From Musa acuminata AAA Group (lineage: Eukaryota; Streptophyta; Magnoliopsida; Zingiberales; Musaceae): a DNA stretch of 64,000 nucleotides. The notes under the pieces were generated by a model that did no database searches, had not been told where the DNA came from, and saw only the letters and a program-made list of their open reading frames with translations. Both the position numbers and the translations under genes were made by a program. The stretch covers positions 17,000,001 through 17,064,000 of the forward strand of contig NC_088354.1 of the NCBI RefSeq assembly GCF_036884655.1, written 5' to 3'. Shown here piece after piece: positions 20,941-32,646 of the stretch (its first letter is position 1; every line of letters begins with the position of its first letter).

Positions 20941-20989
20941 AGATTTGCAATCATACATAATGGCTGTGGATAACTCAGTGAAAGCATAA

Positions 20990-22030
20990 ATGGAAGCGTT
21001 GGAAATTAGAATTAAGAATCGGCTACAAGAAACCCTTCATGATTTTAAAAAAAGCTTGTTGAAGCGCTTTAGTAGGTTTCAACAAGATGGAAGCTCAAGT
21101 TTCATGTTACATAGATCTGGAAATATAGGAAAAAGGCCCCAAGACTGTGACACAAACTACTCACACATGAAGGTGGAATTTTCGAGATGGGAAGATGGGG
21201 ATCTGACTAGTTGGATCTCTAGGGCGGAATTTTTTTTTCGTTTTCACAGAACCCTAGAAGAATCCAAGGTAGAAGTGGCTTCAATCCAGTTCAATGGAGA
21301 TGCAATCCAGGGGTATGATTGGTATGAAACTTTTCACGGAGTTTCTTCATGGGAGCAGTTCAAAAGAGGGCTTCTTATTCGCTTTGGCCCATCAGAATAT
21401 GAGAATATTGATGGACAGCTCATCAAAATTCATCAGAGCAGGTTTGAAAGATTGTCCAATCAGGCTAGAGATTGGTCGGAACGATAACTTTTGGGTACAT
21501 TTATTGAAGGGCTTAATCTAGAGATTCGGTGTGAAGTTAAGGCTTGTCAACCCCGCACCATGATAGCTACGATTTCAATTGCACGCCTGCATGAGGAAAA
21601 AATCAGCTTAGAATATCATCGAAATAGAGGTGTCAATAAACAGGTGATCAATAAGCCACCCACCCCATCTATTCCCAACCAAGGGCAACTTCTAATGATT
21701 GAGCCAATTGGAGATAAATTGGAAGTAGAAGAGTTGGACTCCGATCATGAAGGTGTGGGAACTGATGAAGATATTAAAGCCAGCACATATACAATGCATG
21801 TATTGGCTAGCTACGCTAACCCACAAACTATGAAAATCAGAGGAACTTTGAAGCATCAGCCTGTCACTATTTTGATTGATACGGGTAACACTAATAATTT
21901 TATGGACAGAAAAGTTACAGGCCGATTAGCCCACCACATTGAAGGCCATGATGGATTTGAAGTAAAGATCACTGAAGGATGGATTTTAACTTATGATAGC
22001 AAATGTTCAAAGCTAAAATTAATTATATAG
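20990..22030 (+). pseudogene. Gag and protease of Ty3/Gypsy element J
   Basis: One frame runs from 20990 to 22030, interrupted by a single in-frame TAA at 21485-21487. Residues of about 60-160 form a retrotransposon Gag domain (F-S-R-W-E-D-G-D, W-I-S-R-A-E-F-F-F, W-E-Q-F-K-R-G-L, R-F-G-P-S-E-Y). The second part has the aspartic protease site [11 protein letters not shown] at about 21868-21900. No CCHC knuckle was seen between them. Reverse transcriptase, RNase H and integrase are missing, so the element is an internal-deletion derivative. Confidence 0.82.
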
Positions 22031-22230
22031 GGCCAGGAGTTTCTTGTAACAATTACTATACTGAAAAATTGACCTATTGCTTATACTATCAAAAAGTGGA
22101 GACCATAATTACTTGATCAACGGATTGTGATGTGTTATAGATAGCCTATGACTGAAGTGCTGAAAGAGAAGCTCCCCGAGTTTGATGTTGCTCAGCCTTG
22201 AGGACAAGGCTGATTTAAAGAGAGAGAAAT
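22031..22230 (+). other. Residual 3' internal part of element J
   Basis: A short remnant with a few pol-like codons, then a purine-rich stretch (AAAGAGAGAGAAAT) that can serve as the PPT just before the LTR. The bulk of pol has been deleted near 22030-22140. Confidence 0.6.
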
Positions 22231-22633
22231 TGTTAAGACCCTTTTTCTGAGCTTTTTGAATAATATTTATTGTGTCTATTTAATCCAGTTGTTTATTGAG
22301 TCCGTTTAATTCAATTAGAGTCAGGTAGAGATTTATTTAATATTTATTTATTATTAAGAGTCTAAGTCCTGGTGGACCCTAAGTGGAACTCTATAAATAA
22401 TGATGTAACTTTTTTTTTAATTAATAAATCAATCTATGAAAAATACTATTCAGTGTTTTGACAAACCCTAGGATGCCGATCCCCTCGAAGTGATTAAGGA
22501 GGCTGATACCCTCGAAACGATTATCCCTTTCTCTTCCATTTCTTTTACAATAAGATCTTAGGGTTTACCAAATATCCAGAATTAATAAACCACGTTACAA
22601 GCACTCAGCACCACCATCACTTAGATTCTGACA
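22231..22633 (+). repeat. 3' LTR of Gypsy element J
   Basis: It starts TGTTAAGACC after the PPT and ends in TCTGACA, 403 bp. A TATA box CTATAAATAA lies at 22391-22400. No second copy was found, so the end is set only by the TG...CA rule. Confidence 0.6.
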
Positions 22634-23190
22634 ATTTGCAAAATTATGCTACTAAAAGTGCATATTTCTTAAATGAACCTTGGAATTTTGTTTGATTATA
22701 TTAAGTGGACGGCCTCGACCAAAAGATTCTAAACATGAAGCATATCAATGATTTAGAACCCACCAATCCTAAGTTTAAATCTCTATATTATGTTGCAAAA
22801 CTGAAAAATCAGTGTGCTAATAGATTGTCCAACTTCAGAAGTTGAAAGCACAGAGAACATATAATGGGTGGTAATACTAGAAGTTGTCGTTAAAACAAAA
22901 TTTCATATGCTACATAGCATCAATTTGTAAAAAGAATATGTAAATCCTTTTGGGAAAAAAATTTAAATAGACCATGAGTGATATGTTTTTTGTGTGATGA
23001 TATTGAATTTTTAAGTATTAGAAGATAAAATAATAAACTTAGAACAAAATGCTCATTTCTAAAAGCCGCCATTGATGGTATGCCTAATTAGTAGAAATCT
23101 CCACTCCCCAGTGATCTTTAATCTTCAAGGTATTGACAAAGTACTCAACCCATTAATCCATAGCAACCCATTAATCCATAGATATGTCCA
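22634..23190. other. Unassigned DNA left of element H
   Basis: About 560 bp of AT-rich DNA with no supported gene. Its last bases GTCCA (23186-23190) pair with ATCCA after 58068 as the probable target duplication of H. The repeat CCCATTAATCCATAG occurs twice at about 23149-23180. Confidence 0.55.
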
Positions 23191-23849
23191 TACTAGGATC
23201 AAGAGTGGCACTAGGAGGGGGGGTGAATTAGTGCAGGAGAAAATTTTTCTGATTAAACTCGATTACAAAAAATATTTATTTCGATTCAATCTGATTTAGA
23301 GAGAAATTAAATTTAAAAGCATTCGTAAAAGTGCAAAGAGAATATTAAGGAGGTTTGCAGTAATTTAAATTACACAAATGAAAAGCAAACCAGAATTTAG
23401 AGTGGTTCGGTCATTATGACTTACATTCACTTTCAGATTCCTCTTCTGTTGAGGTCACTGGCATCCACTAATGGCTTTCATTCAATAGACGAAGACCAAC
23501 AATCTTTTACAATGCTTTCTCTTTTTCACGAGCTTAGGAGATAACTCTTACAAGTCTCACACCTCTCTTGAATGATTTCAATACTTAAAAAGGGAGGAGG
23601 ACTCTAGCGCTTTTTTACAACACTTTAACACTCAAGAATTCTGGATTATGCCAATGCTTTCATGCCCTTTCATGCCGAAAAATGTGATGTATTTTTAGGC
23701 CCCAATTGGCTTCAGAATTGAAACTAAAAAGTGTCATATCCCCGGATTTCAGGGTACTGGCGGTACCACTGTCATTATTGGGTGGTACTACCACCTGTAG
23801 TCTGACACCAGGTGGTACTACCATATGTAGTCTGATACTAGGCGGTACC
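23191..23849 (-). repeat. 3' LTR of element H, left part
   Basis: It begins TACTAGGATCAAGAG (TG decayed to TA), with the G-run and GTGAATTAGTGCA block shared with the 5' LTR. It is cut within a GGCGGTACC module at 23849 by E. The TATA equivalent near 23688 has decayed (TATTTTTA). Confidence 0.85.
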
Positions 23850-25804
23850 TGTTGAATCTCGGATTTTGATGATGAAGTCAATTGTCATTTGTTGTCTAAT
23901 GTATGTGTTGAGATAAGTGTGCAGGATTAACTACGATGAAAGTAAGACATGCAGCAGGAGTTGCGCCGGAGTCATGACAATGATCACGTTGGTAGTTCGA
24001 GAGCTCGACGGAAGTTTGGACAGTCGTCGGAGATTCTGCGGGAACAAATCTGAGAAGTCCAGAAGCTTGCCAAAGGAGCTCGTCGAAACTTACCAAGTGG
24101 ATCGTCGCAGTCCAGGAGTTTGCCGGAAGTCCGCAGGAGCATCACCGAGGGTTCATCGGATGATCGACGGAAGTTCGTCGGAAACTCGCCGGAAGAAGCG
24201 AGTGACGCACCGAAGCAAGCTGCAGAATATGTCTTAGGAAATAATCGTAGTTAGCACTTTGATTAAGTTAGAAATGGGAGGTGATCCCATTAGCTTAATC
24301 CTGGGGCAATTGGGCCCCTGAAGAACTCAAATTGGGTCGAATGGTTCAACCCATTCGGACCCAGGTTGCTGTGGGAGGTGCAACCGACCCAGCCAAGAGG
24401 TGCAACCGCCCAGGGCTCAGTCTCCGAGCGAGACTGGGCGGTGCAACCTACTCTGTCAGGAGGTAGCACCGCCAGAGCTCAAGTTTCGAGCTTTGCCAGG
24501 CGGTGCAACCTCTCCAGTCAGGCGGTGGAACCGCCTAAGCTCGGTCTTCGAGCTCTGGCAGAGAGGGCAACCACCCCTGACAGAGGTAGCACCACCCAGA
24601 GGCTCAGTCTTCGAGCTCTGCCAGGCGGTGCAACCTCTCCAGTTAGGAGGTGCAACCGCCTGATCCCGGAATTCCGGGATTTGATCGTTTTGAGCTCCAA
24701 ATTTGAACTGGGTTGGGGCCTATAAATACCCTACCCATTCAGCACTGAAAAGATATAGACCTACACCGAATTCTTGATCTTTTATGTGATTCTAAGGGCT
24801 CAAATTTGTGTAAAGTCCAAAAGTTCTCCTCTTTCTATTCTTCAAGTCTTGAGTTGTAAAGAGAGGAGAGAAAGGTTCTGTAAGGGTTGTCTCCTGATCC
24901 CGTCAAAAGGAGTGAAACTGTAAAAGGGCAATTGGCCTTCGCCTATTGAAGGAAGGCCTCTAGTTGACGTCGGTGACCTCGTAGGTGGAGGAAGCCAAAA
25001 GTGGAGTAGGTCAAGACTGACCGAACCACTCTAAATCTCTGGTTTGCTTTTATTTTGAGCACTTTATCATTACTGCAAACCTCCTAAATAGCTACTGCTC
25101 TTCTGCGCTTTTACGAATGAGTTTCTTTACAGTTTACGTCTATGTCTTGATTCCACTTGTAACGGCAAACTATCATCTGCGCTTTTACGAACGAGTTTCT
25201 TTGCAGTTTACATTTACGTTTTGATTCTATTTATAACTGCAAACTGTCATCTGCATTTTACGAACGAGTTTCAAGGTTTAGACGAAAATCTGCATTTAGA
25301 CGTAAAACTGCATTTAGACGTAAATCGGCTTTCCTCGTACAATCATCAGATTTCAGTTTACGTTTATGTCTTGATTTCAACTGCATACTGCCTTCTACGA
25401 GTTTACAAACGAATTTCAAAGTTCAGACGTAAATCTGCGTTTAGACGTAAATCTGCGTTTAGACGTAAATCTACTTTTTGTAGATTACTTTTTGAGCTGT
25501 ACAATAGCAGCACACTGTCTTTATACTTCTGCTTAAACTGCTTTTGATCTAAACAAGTGATTTACAAATCGGCACTTAGACGTAAACCTGTTTCTTCGTA
25601 CGAACGTCGGATTTCAGTTTGCGCCGATATTCTAGTTTTCTTCATAGCTGCAAACTGCCTACATAGATTGACTGCAATCTTGCTTAGTATCAACTTTCAT
25701 ATAGAGCTGTCTTTATCGTTCAAACGCAGCTTTCGATTTTAATCATACAAAGTTATCCGCTGCACTAATTCACCCCCCCCCTCTTAGTGCTCTCGATCCT
25801 AACA
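23850..25804 (+). repeat. LTR 1 of composite E
   Basis: 1955 bp, TGTTGAATCTCGG to ATCCTAACA. Notable parts are alternating GGCGGTGCAACC/GGTGCAACCGCC modules (about 24375-24660), the palindrome ATCCCGGAATTCCGGGAT at 24663-24680, TATAAATA at 24721-24728, 17-bp CGTTTAGACG repeats (about 25300-25470) and the terminal stem GCACTAA (25762-25768)/TTAGTGC (25784-25790) around a C-run. Confidence 0.93.
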
Positions 25805-25806
25805 AT

Positions 25807-25818
25807 TGGTATCAGAGC
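25807..25818 (+). other. Primer-binding site, E copy 1
   Basis: TGGTATCAGAGC, two bases after the LTR, fully complementary to the initiator Met-tRNA 3' end as in most plant Copia elements. Confidence 0.92.
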
Positions 25819-25854
25819 CCGGTTAACTCTCAAACGGATTAAAACCCAAGAGAG

Positions 25855-27438
25855 ATGGCTTACGCCGGAAACTAAGAGAGCCAATCCATTACACGTCCAC
25901 CCATGTTTAATGGGACGGACTACACCTATTGGAAGACCCGAATGAGGATCTTTCTTATTTCTATGGACGTTGAACTCTGGAATCTTGTCGAGAATGGTTT
26001 TTTAAAGTCTTCTCTTCCAATGATCGATTGGAACGATTCGGAGAAGAAGGCTTTCGCTCTTAATGCAAAGGCTATGAATGCCTTATTTTGCGCACTTGAT
26101 AAAAACGAGTTTAATCGTGTTTCGATTTGTGAAACTGCATTTGATATTTGGCACACACTCGAAGTGACTCATGAAGGCACAAATAGAGTGAAAGAGTCAA
26201 AAATCAATCTTTTGTTACACTCTTTCGAACTTTTTCGGATGAAACCGAGTGAGACTATTGGCGACATGTTTACCCGTTTCACGGATGTTGTCAACGGTCT
26301 AAAAGGACTCGGAAAAAGTTTTTCGGATTTTGAGCTAGTAAATAAGATTCTAAGATCCCTTCCTAAGAGTTGGGATCGTAAAGTCACTGCTATTCAAGAG
26401 GCAAAAGATCTAAACAACTTCCCTCTTGAAGAACTAATTGGGTCATTAATGACCTACGAGATGACTTGCAAAGCTCATGAAGAGCAAGAAGACATCCTTC
26501 CAAAGAACAGGAAGGATATGGCACTTAGAACTTTGGAAGATCACTTGAAAGAAAACTCAAGTGATGAGGACTGTGATGATGACTTGGCACTTCTAACAAG
26601 AAAATTTAAAAAATTCATTAAAAGAAACAAGTTTAAGAATGACACTAAAAGTAAACTTGAACCCAAGAAAGACCAAGTTATTTGCTATGAGTGCAAAAAG
26701 CTGGGACACTACAAGAGTGATTGTCCCCAAGCCAAAAAGAGAACAACAAAAAAGAAGGCGCTCAAAGCAACATGGGATGATTCGAGCGCGTCTGAAAAAG
26801 AGGAGTCCAACACCGAGCAAGTTGCTCATTACGCCTTAATGGCCATCGGAGAGGAGGTAACGAATTTATTAGATGCTGATTTATCTTTCGATGAATTATT
26901 AAATGCCTTCCATGACTTATTTGATGAATGCAAAATTATCAATAGAAAATACAAATTACTGAAAAAGGAGCATGAAAGTCTTACTTGTGATTTTGATAAG
27001 TTAAAAATTGAATATCATGATAGTTTAAATTCATGTATCAAATGTCATGATCTAGAAACTCTCCAAAAAGAAAACATGCTACTTAAGGACACCTTGAAGA
27101 AATTCGAGGTTGGTAGCAAGTCATTGAACATGATCCTTGCAAATAAGGGTCACGTTCCAAAAAGAAGTGGAATTGGATTTGTGAGAAATCCTCACCTAAA
27201 TCCAACCACCTTTATAAAAGGCCCCATCTTACATGTTCAACACCAAGCAAAATGTAACTTTTGTTGCAAAATTAGACATAAGACACATTATTGTCAATTC
27301 AAGAAAATTAGTCCAAACAAATTGATTTGGGTTCCTAAAGGAATCATGATAAACTCTATGCAACATGATAAACAATGTAGATCTATCCTTCAGGCACCCA
27401 AAAGCAAATGGGTACCTAAAAATTATCCTTTCTTGTAG
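25855..27438 (+). pseudogene. Gag of E copy 1 (early stop, otherwise open)
   Basis: The family start is the ATG at 25855, but the seventh codon is TAA (25873-25875) in both E copies. H has Gln at the equivalent place. A 511-aa reading frame then runs from the Met at 25903 to the stop at 27436-27438. It has the SIRE-type Gag core (TDYTYWKTRMRIFL, NALFCALDKNEFNRV, IGDMFTRFTDVVNGLKGLG), one CCHC knuckle C-Y-E-C-K-K-L-G-H-Y-K-S-D-C near residue 265, an acidic segment, a coiled-coil-like stretch (about 310-400) and a second CCHC near residue 460, in which the usual Gly before His is Arg. If translation starts at 25903 the protein may still be made. Confidence 0.82.
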
Positions 27439-27603
27439 AAACCCACACCATCGCAAGCTAGGAGCAAGAGATGGTACCTTGATAGTGGATGCTCAAGGCA
27501 TATGACCGGAGATCCATCTCAATTCTCTAAGCTCACTAGCATAGACGAAGGCTATGTCACCTTCGGAGACAACAACAAGGGTAAAATCACAAATGCGACC
27601 TAG
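27439..27603 (+). pseudogene. Protease fragment, E copy 1
   Basis: In frame after the gag stop comes W-Y-L-D-S-G-C-S-R-H-M-T-G-D, the Copia aspartic-protease active site (D-S-G). It ends at a TAG (27601-27603) after only about 54 codons. The rest of protease, integrase and reverse transcriptase is absent. Confidence 0.85.
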
Positions 27604-28300
27604 ATACAATCCTGTTTAACTTTTCAGAATTAGAAACGTATATCCCTGGATTTTCGAACCCATCAATTTCATCCATTCATAACCTTCAAATTTAACTCTA
27701 TGTCATGAAATGACTAACTCTATCATGAACTTACAAGACTTATAAAAAAAAAACTATCATAAACATGTGTACGACATTAAGAATGTGAATGTTAGAAATC
27801 TACCTTGATCGTGCAAAAGTCCTTGTCTTAAAATGAAAATTCTTACGTAATTACGTAAGTAAAGTTGATTGCTGTGAATGAAAATTCTCCTCAAGACAGA
27901 AAAATTTTCAGATCAGAACAAGTGCTCACCAGGCGGTGGCACCTCCCCAGCTGGAGGCAGCACCTCCAGCTGTCACGTGTTGCAAGCGGTTGCACCGCTC
28001 CAGCCAGAGGAGCAACCGCCTGCAACTCTACCCCTTTATAACTCAAGCTAGGGCCGGCGGTGAAACCGACCCCAACTCATTTCCTTCCCCCTCTACTCTC
28101 CTAAGCCTCCTCCATCCCCATTTCCCCCATCTAAGCATCCCAAAAGCCCTTCATTTCGAAGCAAAGCATCAACATTCCTTCCCTCCCTTGAAGGTCCCTC
28201 TCTTGAAGATCTCATTAAGGTACTCTCTAAGAAGCCCTTAAACTCTGTTTTTAAAGTCATTTACTTTAGCTCATCACTGTTATTCTAAACAGCAGTAGTA
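27604..28300 (+). promoter_or_regulatory. Promoter-like leader of the extra ORF, E copy 1
   Basis: About 700 bp without coding potential. From 27933 it has a GC-rich block with GGCGGTGGCACC/GGTTGCACCGC modules like those of the LTR U3. A TATA-like CCTTTATAA at 28033-28041 is followed by a pyrimidine-rich leader up to the ATG at 28301. A matching arrangement precedes the ORF in copy 2 (TATA at 34823) and in H (52151-52158). I infer an internal promoter. Confidence 0.5.
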
Positions 28301-29338
28301 ATGGGATCAAGAAGATCCTCAAGGGACAAAGGAAAGAGGAGATTAGTAGAAGACTTTGATTCCACCCTTTTCGATTCAAAATAACATGCTGAAAATTTTT
28401 CCTCTTTTGAACTTAGGAGTATCAACAAGGGAAAATACGTAGATTTAAGTGAGCTAAGAGACTTAGAAACAATCCAGTGGTTTGCAAACTTAGATCTACT
28501 CCCTATCCTACAAATTAATGAACCCATTTATCCAAGACTAGCAAGATTGTTTTACAACAACATACTAGTAGATGAAGAAGAAAGGATGTCCACCTATCTC
28601 TTAGGACAACATATTTCAATTACGGATAGATTCATTTGCGACATGATAGGCATTCCAATAAAAAGTAGAGGACTTTACTTTAGAGGATCATGGGATGATG
28701 AAAATGTTGGAACAACATACGTTGAATCCCTACAAACAATTTTTGCCAATCCGAACTTAGAATTTGTTCCTAAAAGTTGTGAACATTTACTACCTCTAAA
28801 CACTAAGGTACTTCATCACATCCTAACTAGCATCATTCTTCCTTAACAATATCATCACGATGAAGTAAGCCAATTAGAATTAGGAACTATGTATATGATC
28901 ATGAAAGGAAATGATATCTGTCTTGGTTATCTTATCCAACAAAACATGTTGGAACTATCTAAGAAAGACATGATGCTCCCATATGGTGGTATAATAACTA
29001 GAATAATGAAAGCCTATGATATTCTAATACCACCGGAAGAAGAAGTAATAAAACTAGATAGATTCAGCATAATTAATAAAAATCTACTTCACCGATTAAG
29101 ATGTTTTTATAGAAACGGTAACTGGGTTAGAATGCCAAGAAGAACTGATCCCCCTCAACCTGAACCAGAATCGGAAACACCAGTCTTTAGGGGTACCCAA
29201 TCTCCTCCGATCTGTCCCTTTGAGGAAACACATCCGTTTGAGCAAATCACACATCATCTATCGAAGATATTGGGATTCGGATGGACCGATTCGAACAAAG
29301 ACAAGAACGGCTTGAACTTCGACAAGATCAAATCCTAA
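28301..29338 (+). pseudogene. Extra ORF of E copy 1 (broken)
   Basis: A copy of the 349-aa ORF at 35092-36141. In-frame TAA codons occur at 28382-28384 and 28844-28846. A one-base deletion near 29246 shifts the C-terminal coiled-coil-like end out of frame. The middle block (Y-L-L-G-Q-H-I-S-I-T-D-R-F) is intact. Confidence 0.85.
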
Positions 29339-29698
29339 CTGAGCTGCAGCATATTCATCGATAATTTGACTCTTTATTTAGGCACTTTAACCTTCCACCT
29401 CATGAATGAGCTTGTTTGAACACAATCATCCGTTGTTGTTATAAACTCCTCATGGACTTTGTCTTTAATATGGCATGTTGTAAACTCCTTATGTTACTCA
29501 CCATGAAGGATTTTGTCTTTGATATGGTTACCTGATATGTTGTAAACTCCATATGTTACTCTTTACCTTGATCTGTAAGCATATGCAAAGTTACAAACAT
29601 CTCTTGTTGTTTATCTCGGATTTTACATTGAAACTAAATGTTTTGAAAACCTTATGCCTTGATAAATATAAAGTGACATACCAATGTAATTGATAAGT

Positions 29699-29821
29699 CA
29701 GCAATATGTCATTGATACGAAACATCAACTAGCTGATATCTTTACAAAACTTCTAAGTGAAGAACAATTTGATTTCATAAGAAGAATTAGGAATGTTGAT
29801 GTGTCCGAATACTTAAACTAG
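29699..29821 (+). pseudogene. RNase H C-terminal tail, E copy 1
   Basis: About 40 codons ending in TAG encode the end of Copia RNase H, recognised by K-H-Q-L-A-D-I-F-T-K and E-E-Q-F-D-F-I-R-R. It is the only pol remnant 3' of the extra ORF and marks the right border of the pol replacement. Confidence 0.8.
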
Positions 29822-30639
29822 CTAAAATTATTTTTCAGACGTTATTGATTACATGACTTGGTATCACTTGATCAAATAACATGTTGGAAATTATGTGACA
29901 AATGTTTTTGAAAATCAGTAGCTTACTCATATCCGAATGCATGTAAGAAGTTCATCTTATTTTCGGTTTGAATGCTAAAAATAGGATTTTCCTGTACACT
30001 CTTATGAAAACTTTTTGAAAAATGAGTTTCCTCCTTCAAGCAACGAACTATAACATAACAAGGAGAAGAGATATTCAAAGCATTATATGTGTCATGCCTT
30101 CCTTTATGTGCTTGATAACCTGCTGGAATCACATCTACCATGCTTTTTGATAATGCTACATTGCTTTTTGTTGATGACAAAGGGGGAGAAAAATATGAAT
30201 TGATATGGTTGCTATTACTGATGTTGATATGGTTGCTATCAGTGATGATATGATCCATATGCCCTGTATCAAGATATCAAACAAAAATTTGCATCTTACG
30301 AACTGATATCTTACCATGTGATGCAATGCTACACTTGCTAAAATATTCGAAATGTGTACATCATGTAATGATATCAAAATCTTGCTTCACAGCTTTACAT
30401 GTCGATATCTTACAATATGATGAATTGCTACAATAACCATCATTCAAACTTGTAATATTTGAAAATGTATGTCAAGCCTTGACATCATCTTCAAAGAGAT
30501 ACATTATGATAGGAATCATGATGGGAATATGTCTCTTTAATTTATAAAGTTTTTAAATTCAAGAAGTATGGCATATAGACAGGGGGAGTTAAGGTTAACT
30601 CCATTATCAATTGATTGTCATCAACAAAAAGGGGGAGAT
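29822..30639 (+). other. 3' UTR with PPT-like repeats, E copy 1
   Basis: Non-coding. A PPT-like GATGACAAAGGGGGAGAA near 30172 precedes the true PPT AAAAAGGGGGAGAT (30626-30639) by about 450 bp. TATCTTAC(C/G)A/ATGCTACA words recur. Confidence 0.75.
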
Positions 30640-32596
30640 TGTTGAATCTCGGATTTTGATGATGAAGTCAATTGTCATTTGTTGTCTAATGTATGTGTTG
30701 AGATAAGTGTGCAGGATTAACTACGATGAAAGTAAGACATGCAGCAGGAGTTGCGCCGGAGTCATGACAATGATCACGTTGGGAGTTCGAGAGCTCGACG
30801 GAAGTTCGGACAGTCGTCGGAGATTCTGCGGGAATAAATCTGAGAAGTCCAGAAGCTTGCCAAAGGAGCTCGTCGGAACTTACCAAGTGGATCGTCGCAG
30901 TCCAGGAGTTTGCCGGAAGTCCGCAGGAGCATCACCGAGGGTTCATGGGATGATCGACGGAAGTTCGCCGGAAACTCGCCGGAAGAAGCGAGTGACGCAC
31001 CGAAGCAAGCTGCAGAATATGTCTTAGGAAATAATCGTAGTTAGCACTTTGATTAAGTTAGAAATGGGAGGTGATCCCATTAGCTTAATCCTGGGGCAAT
31101 TGGGCCCCTGAAGAACTCAAATTGGGTCGAATGGTTCAACCCATTCGGACCCAGGTTGCTATGGGAGGTGCAACCGCCCCAGCCAAGAGGTGCAACCGCC
31201 CAGGGCTCAGTCTCCGAGCGAGATTGGGCGGTGCAACCTCCTCTGTCAGGAGGTAGCGCCGCCAGAGCTCAAGTTTCGAGCTCTGCCAGGCGGTGCAACC
31301 TCTCCAGTCAGGCGGTGGAACCGCCTGAGCTCGGTCTTCGAGCTTTGGCAGAGAGGGCAACCGCCCCTGACAGAGGTAGCACCGCCCAGAGGCTCAGTCT
31401 TCGAGCTCTGCCAGGCGGTGAAACCTCTCCAGTCAGGAGGTGCAACCGCCTGATCCCGGAATTCCGGGATTTGATCGTTTTGAGCTCCAAATTTGAACTG
31501 GGTTGGGGCCTATAAATACCCCACCCATTCAGCACTGAAAAGATACAGACCTACACCGAATTCTTGATCTTTTCTGTGATTCGAAGAGCTCAAATTTGTG
31601 TAAAGTCCAAAAGTTCTCCTCTTTCTGTTCTTCAAGTCTTGAGTTGTAAAGAGAGGAGAGAAAGGTTCTGTAAGGGTTGTCTCCTGATCCCGTCAAAAGG
31701 AGTGAAACTGTAAAAGGGCAGTTGGCCTTCGCCTATTGAAGGAAGGCCCCTAGTTGACGTCGGTGACCTCATCGGTGGAGGAAGCCAAAAGTGGAGTAGG
31801 TCAAAACTAACCGAACCGCTCTAAATCTCTGGTTTGCTTTTATTTTGTGCACTTTATCATTACTGCAAACCTCCTACATAGCTACTGCTCTTCTGCGCTT
31901 TTACGAACGAGTTTCTTTACAGTTTACGTCTATGTCTTGATTCCGCTTGTAACGTCAAACTATCTTCTGCGCTTTTACGAACGAGTTTCTTTGCAGTTTA
32001 CATTTACATTTTGATTCTATTTATAACTGCAAACTGTCTTCTGCAATTTTACGAACGAGATTCAAGGTTTAGACGAAAATCTGAATTTAGACGTAAAACT
32101 GCATTTAGACGTAAATCGGCTTTCCTCGTACAATCATCAGATTTCAGTTTACGTTTATGTCTTGATTTCAACTGCATACTGCCTTCTGCGAGTTTACAAA
32201 CAAATTTCAAAGTTCAGACGTAAATCTGCGTTTAGATGTAAATCTGCGTTTAGACGTAAATCTGCTTTTTGCAGATTACTTTTTGAGTTGTACAATAGCA
32301 GCACATTGTCTTTATACTTCTGCTTAAACTGCTTTTGATCTAAACAAGTGATTTACAAATCGGCACTTAGACGTAAACCTGTTTCTTCGTACGAATGTCG
32401 GATTTCAGTTTGCGCCGATATTCTAGTTTTCTTCATAGCTGCAAACTGCCTGCATAGATTGACTGCAATCTTGCTTAGTATCAACTTTCATATAGAGTTG
32501 TCTTTATCGTTCAAACGCAGCTTTCGATTTTAATCGTACAAAGTTATCCGCTGCACTAATTCACCCCCCCCCCTCTTAGTGCTCTCGATCCTAACA
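30640..32596 (+). repeat. LTR 2 (shared middle LTR) of composite E
   Basis: 1957 bp, collinear with LTR 1. The palindrome is at 31453-31470 and TATAAATA at 31511-31518. A PPT precedes it and a PBS (32599-32610, TGGTATCAGAGC) follows it, so it is the 3' LTR of unit 1 and the 5' LTR of unit 2. There is no target duplication around it. Confidence 0.93.
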
Positions 32597-32646
32597 ATTG
32601 GTATCAGAGCCCGGTTAACTCTCAAACGGATTAAAACCCAAGAGAG

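Noticed and set aside
24366..24725. ORFs of 60-119 codons in the GC-rich part of the LTRs (repeated in each E, F and D LTR)
   Set aside because: They run through U3 inverted modules in several frames on both strands and end at the TATA region; they are shadows of repeat structure.
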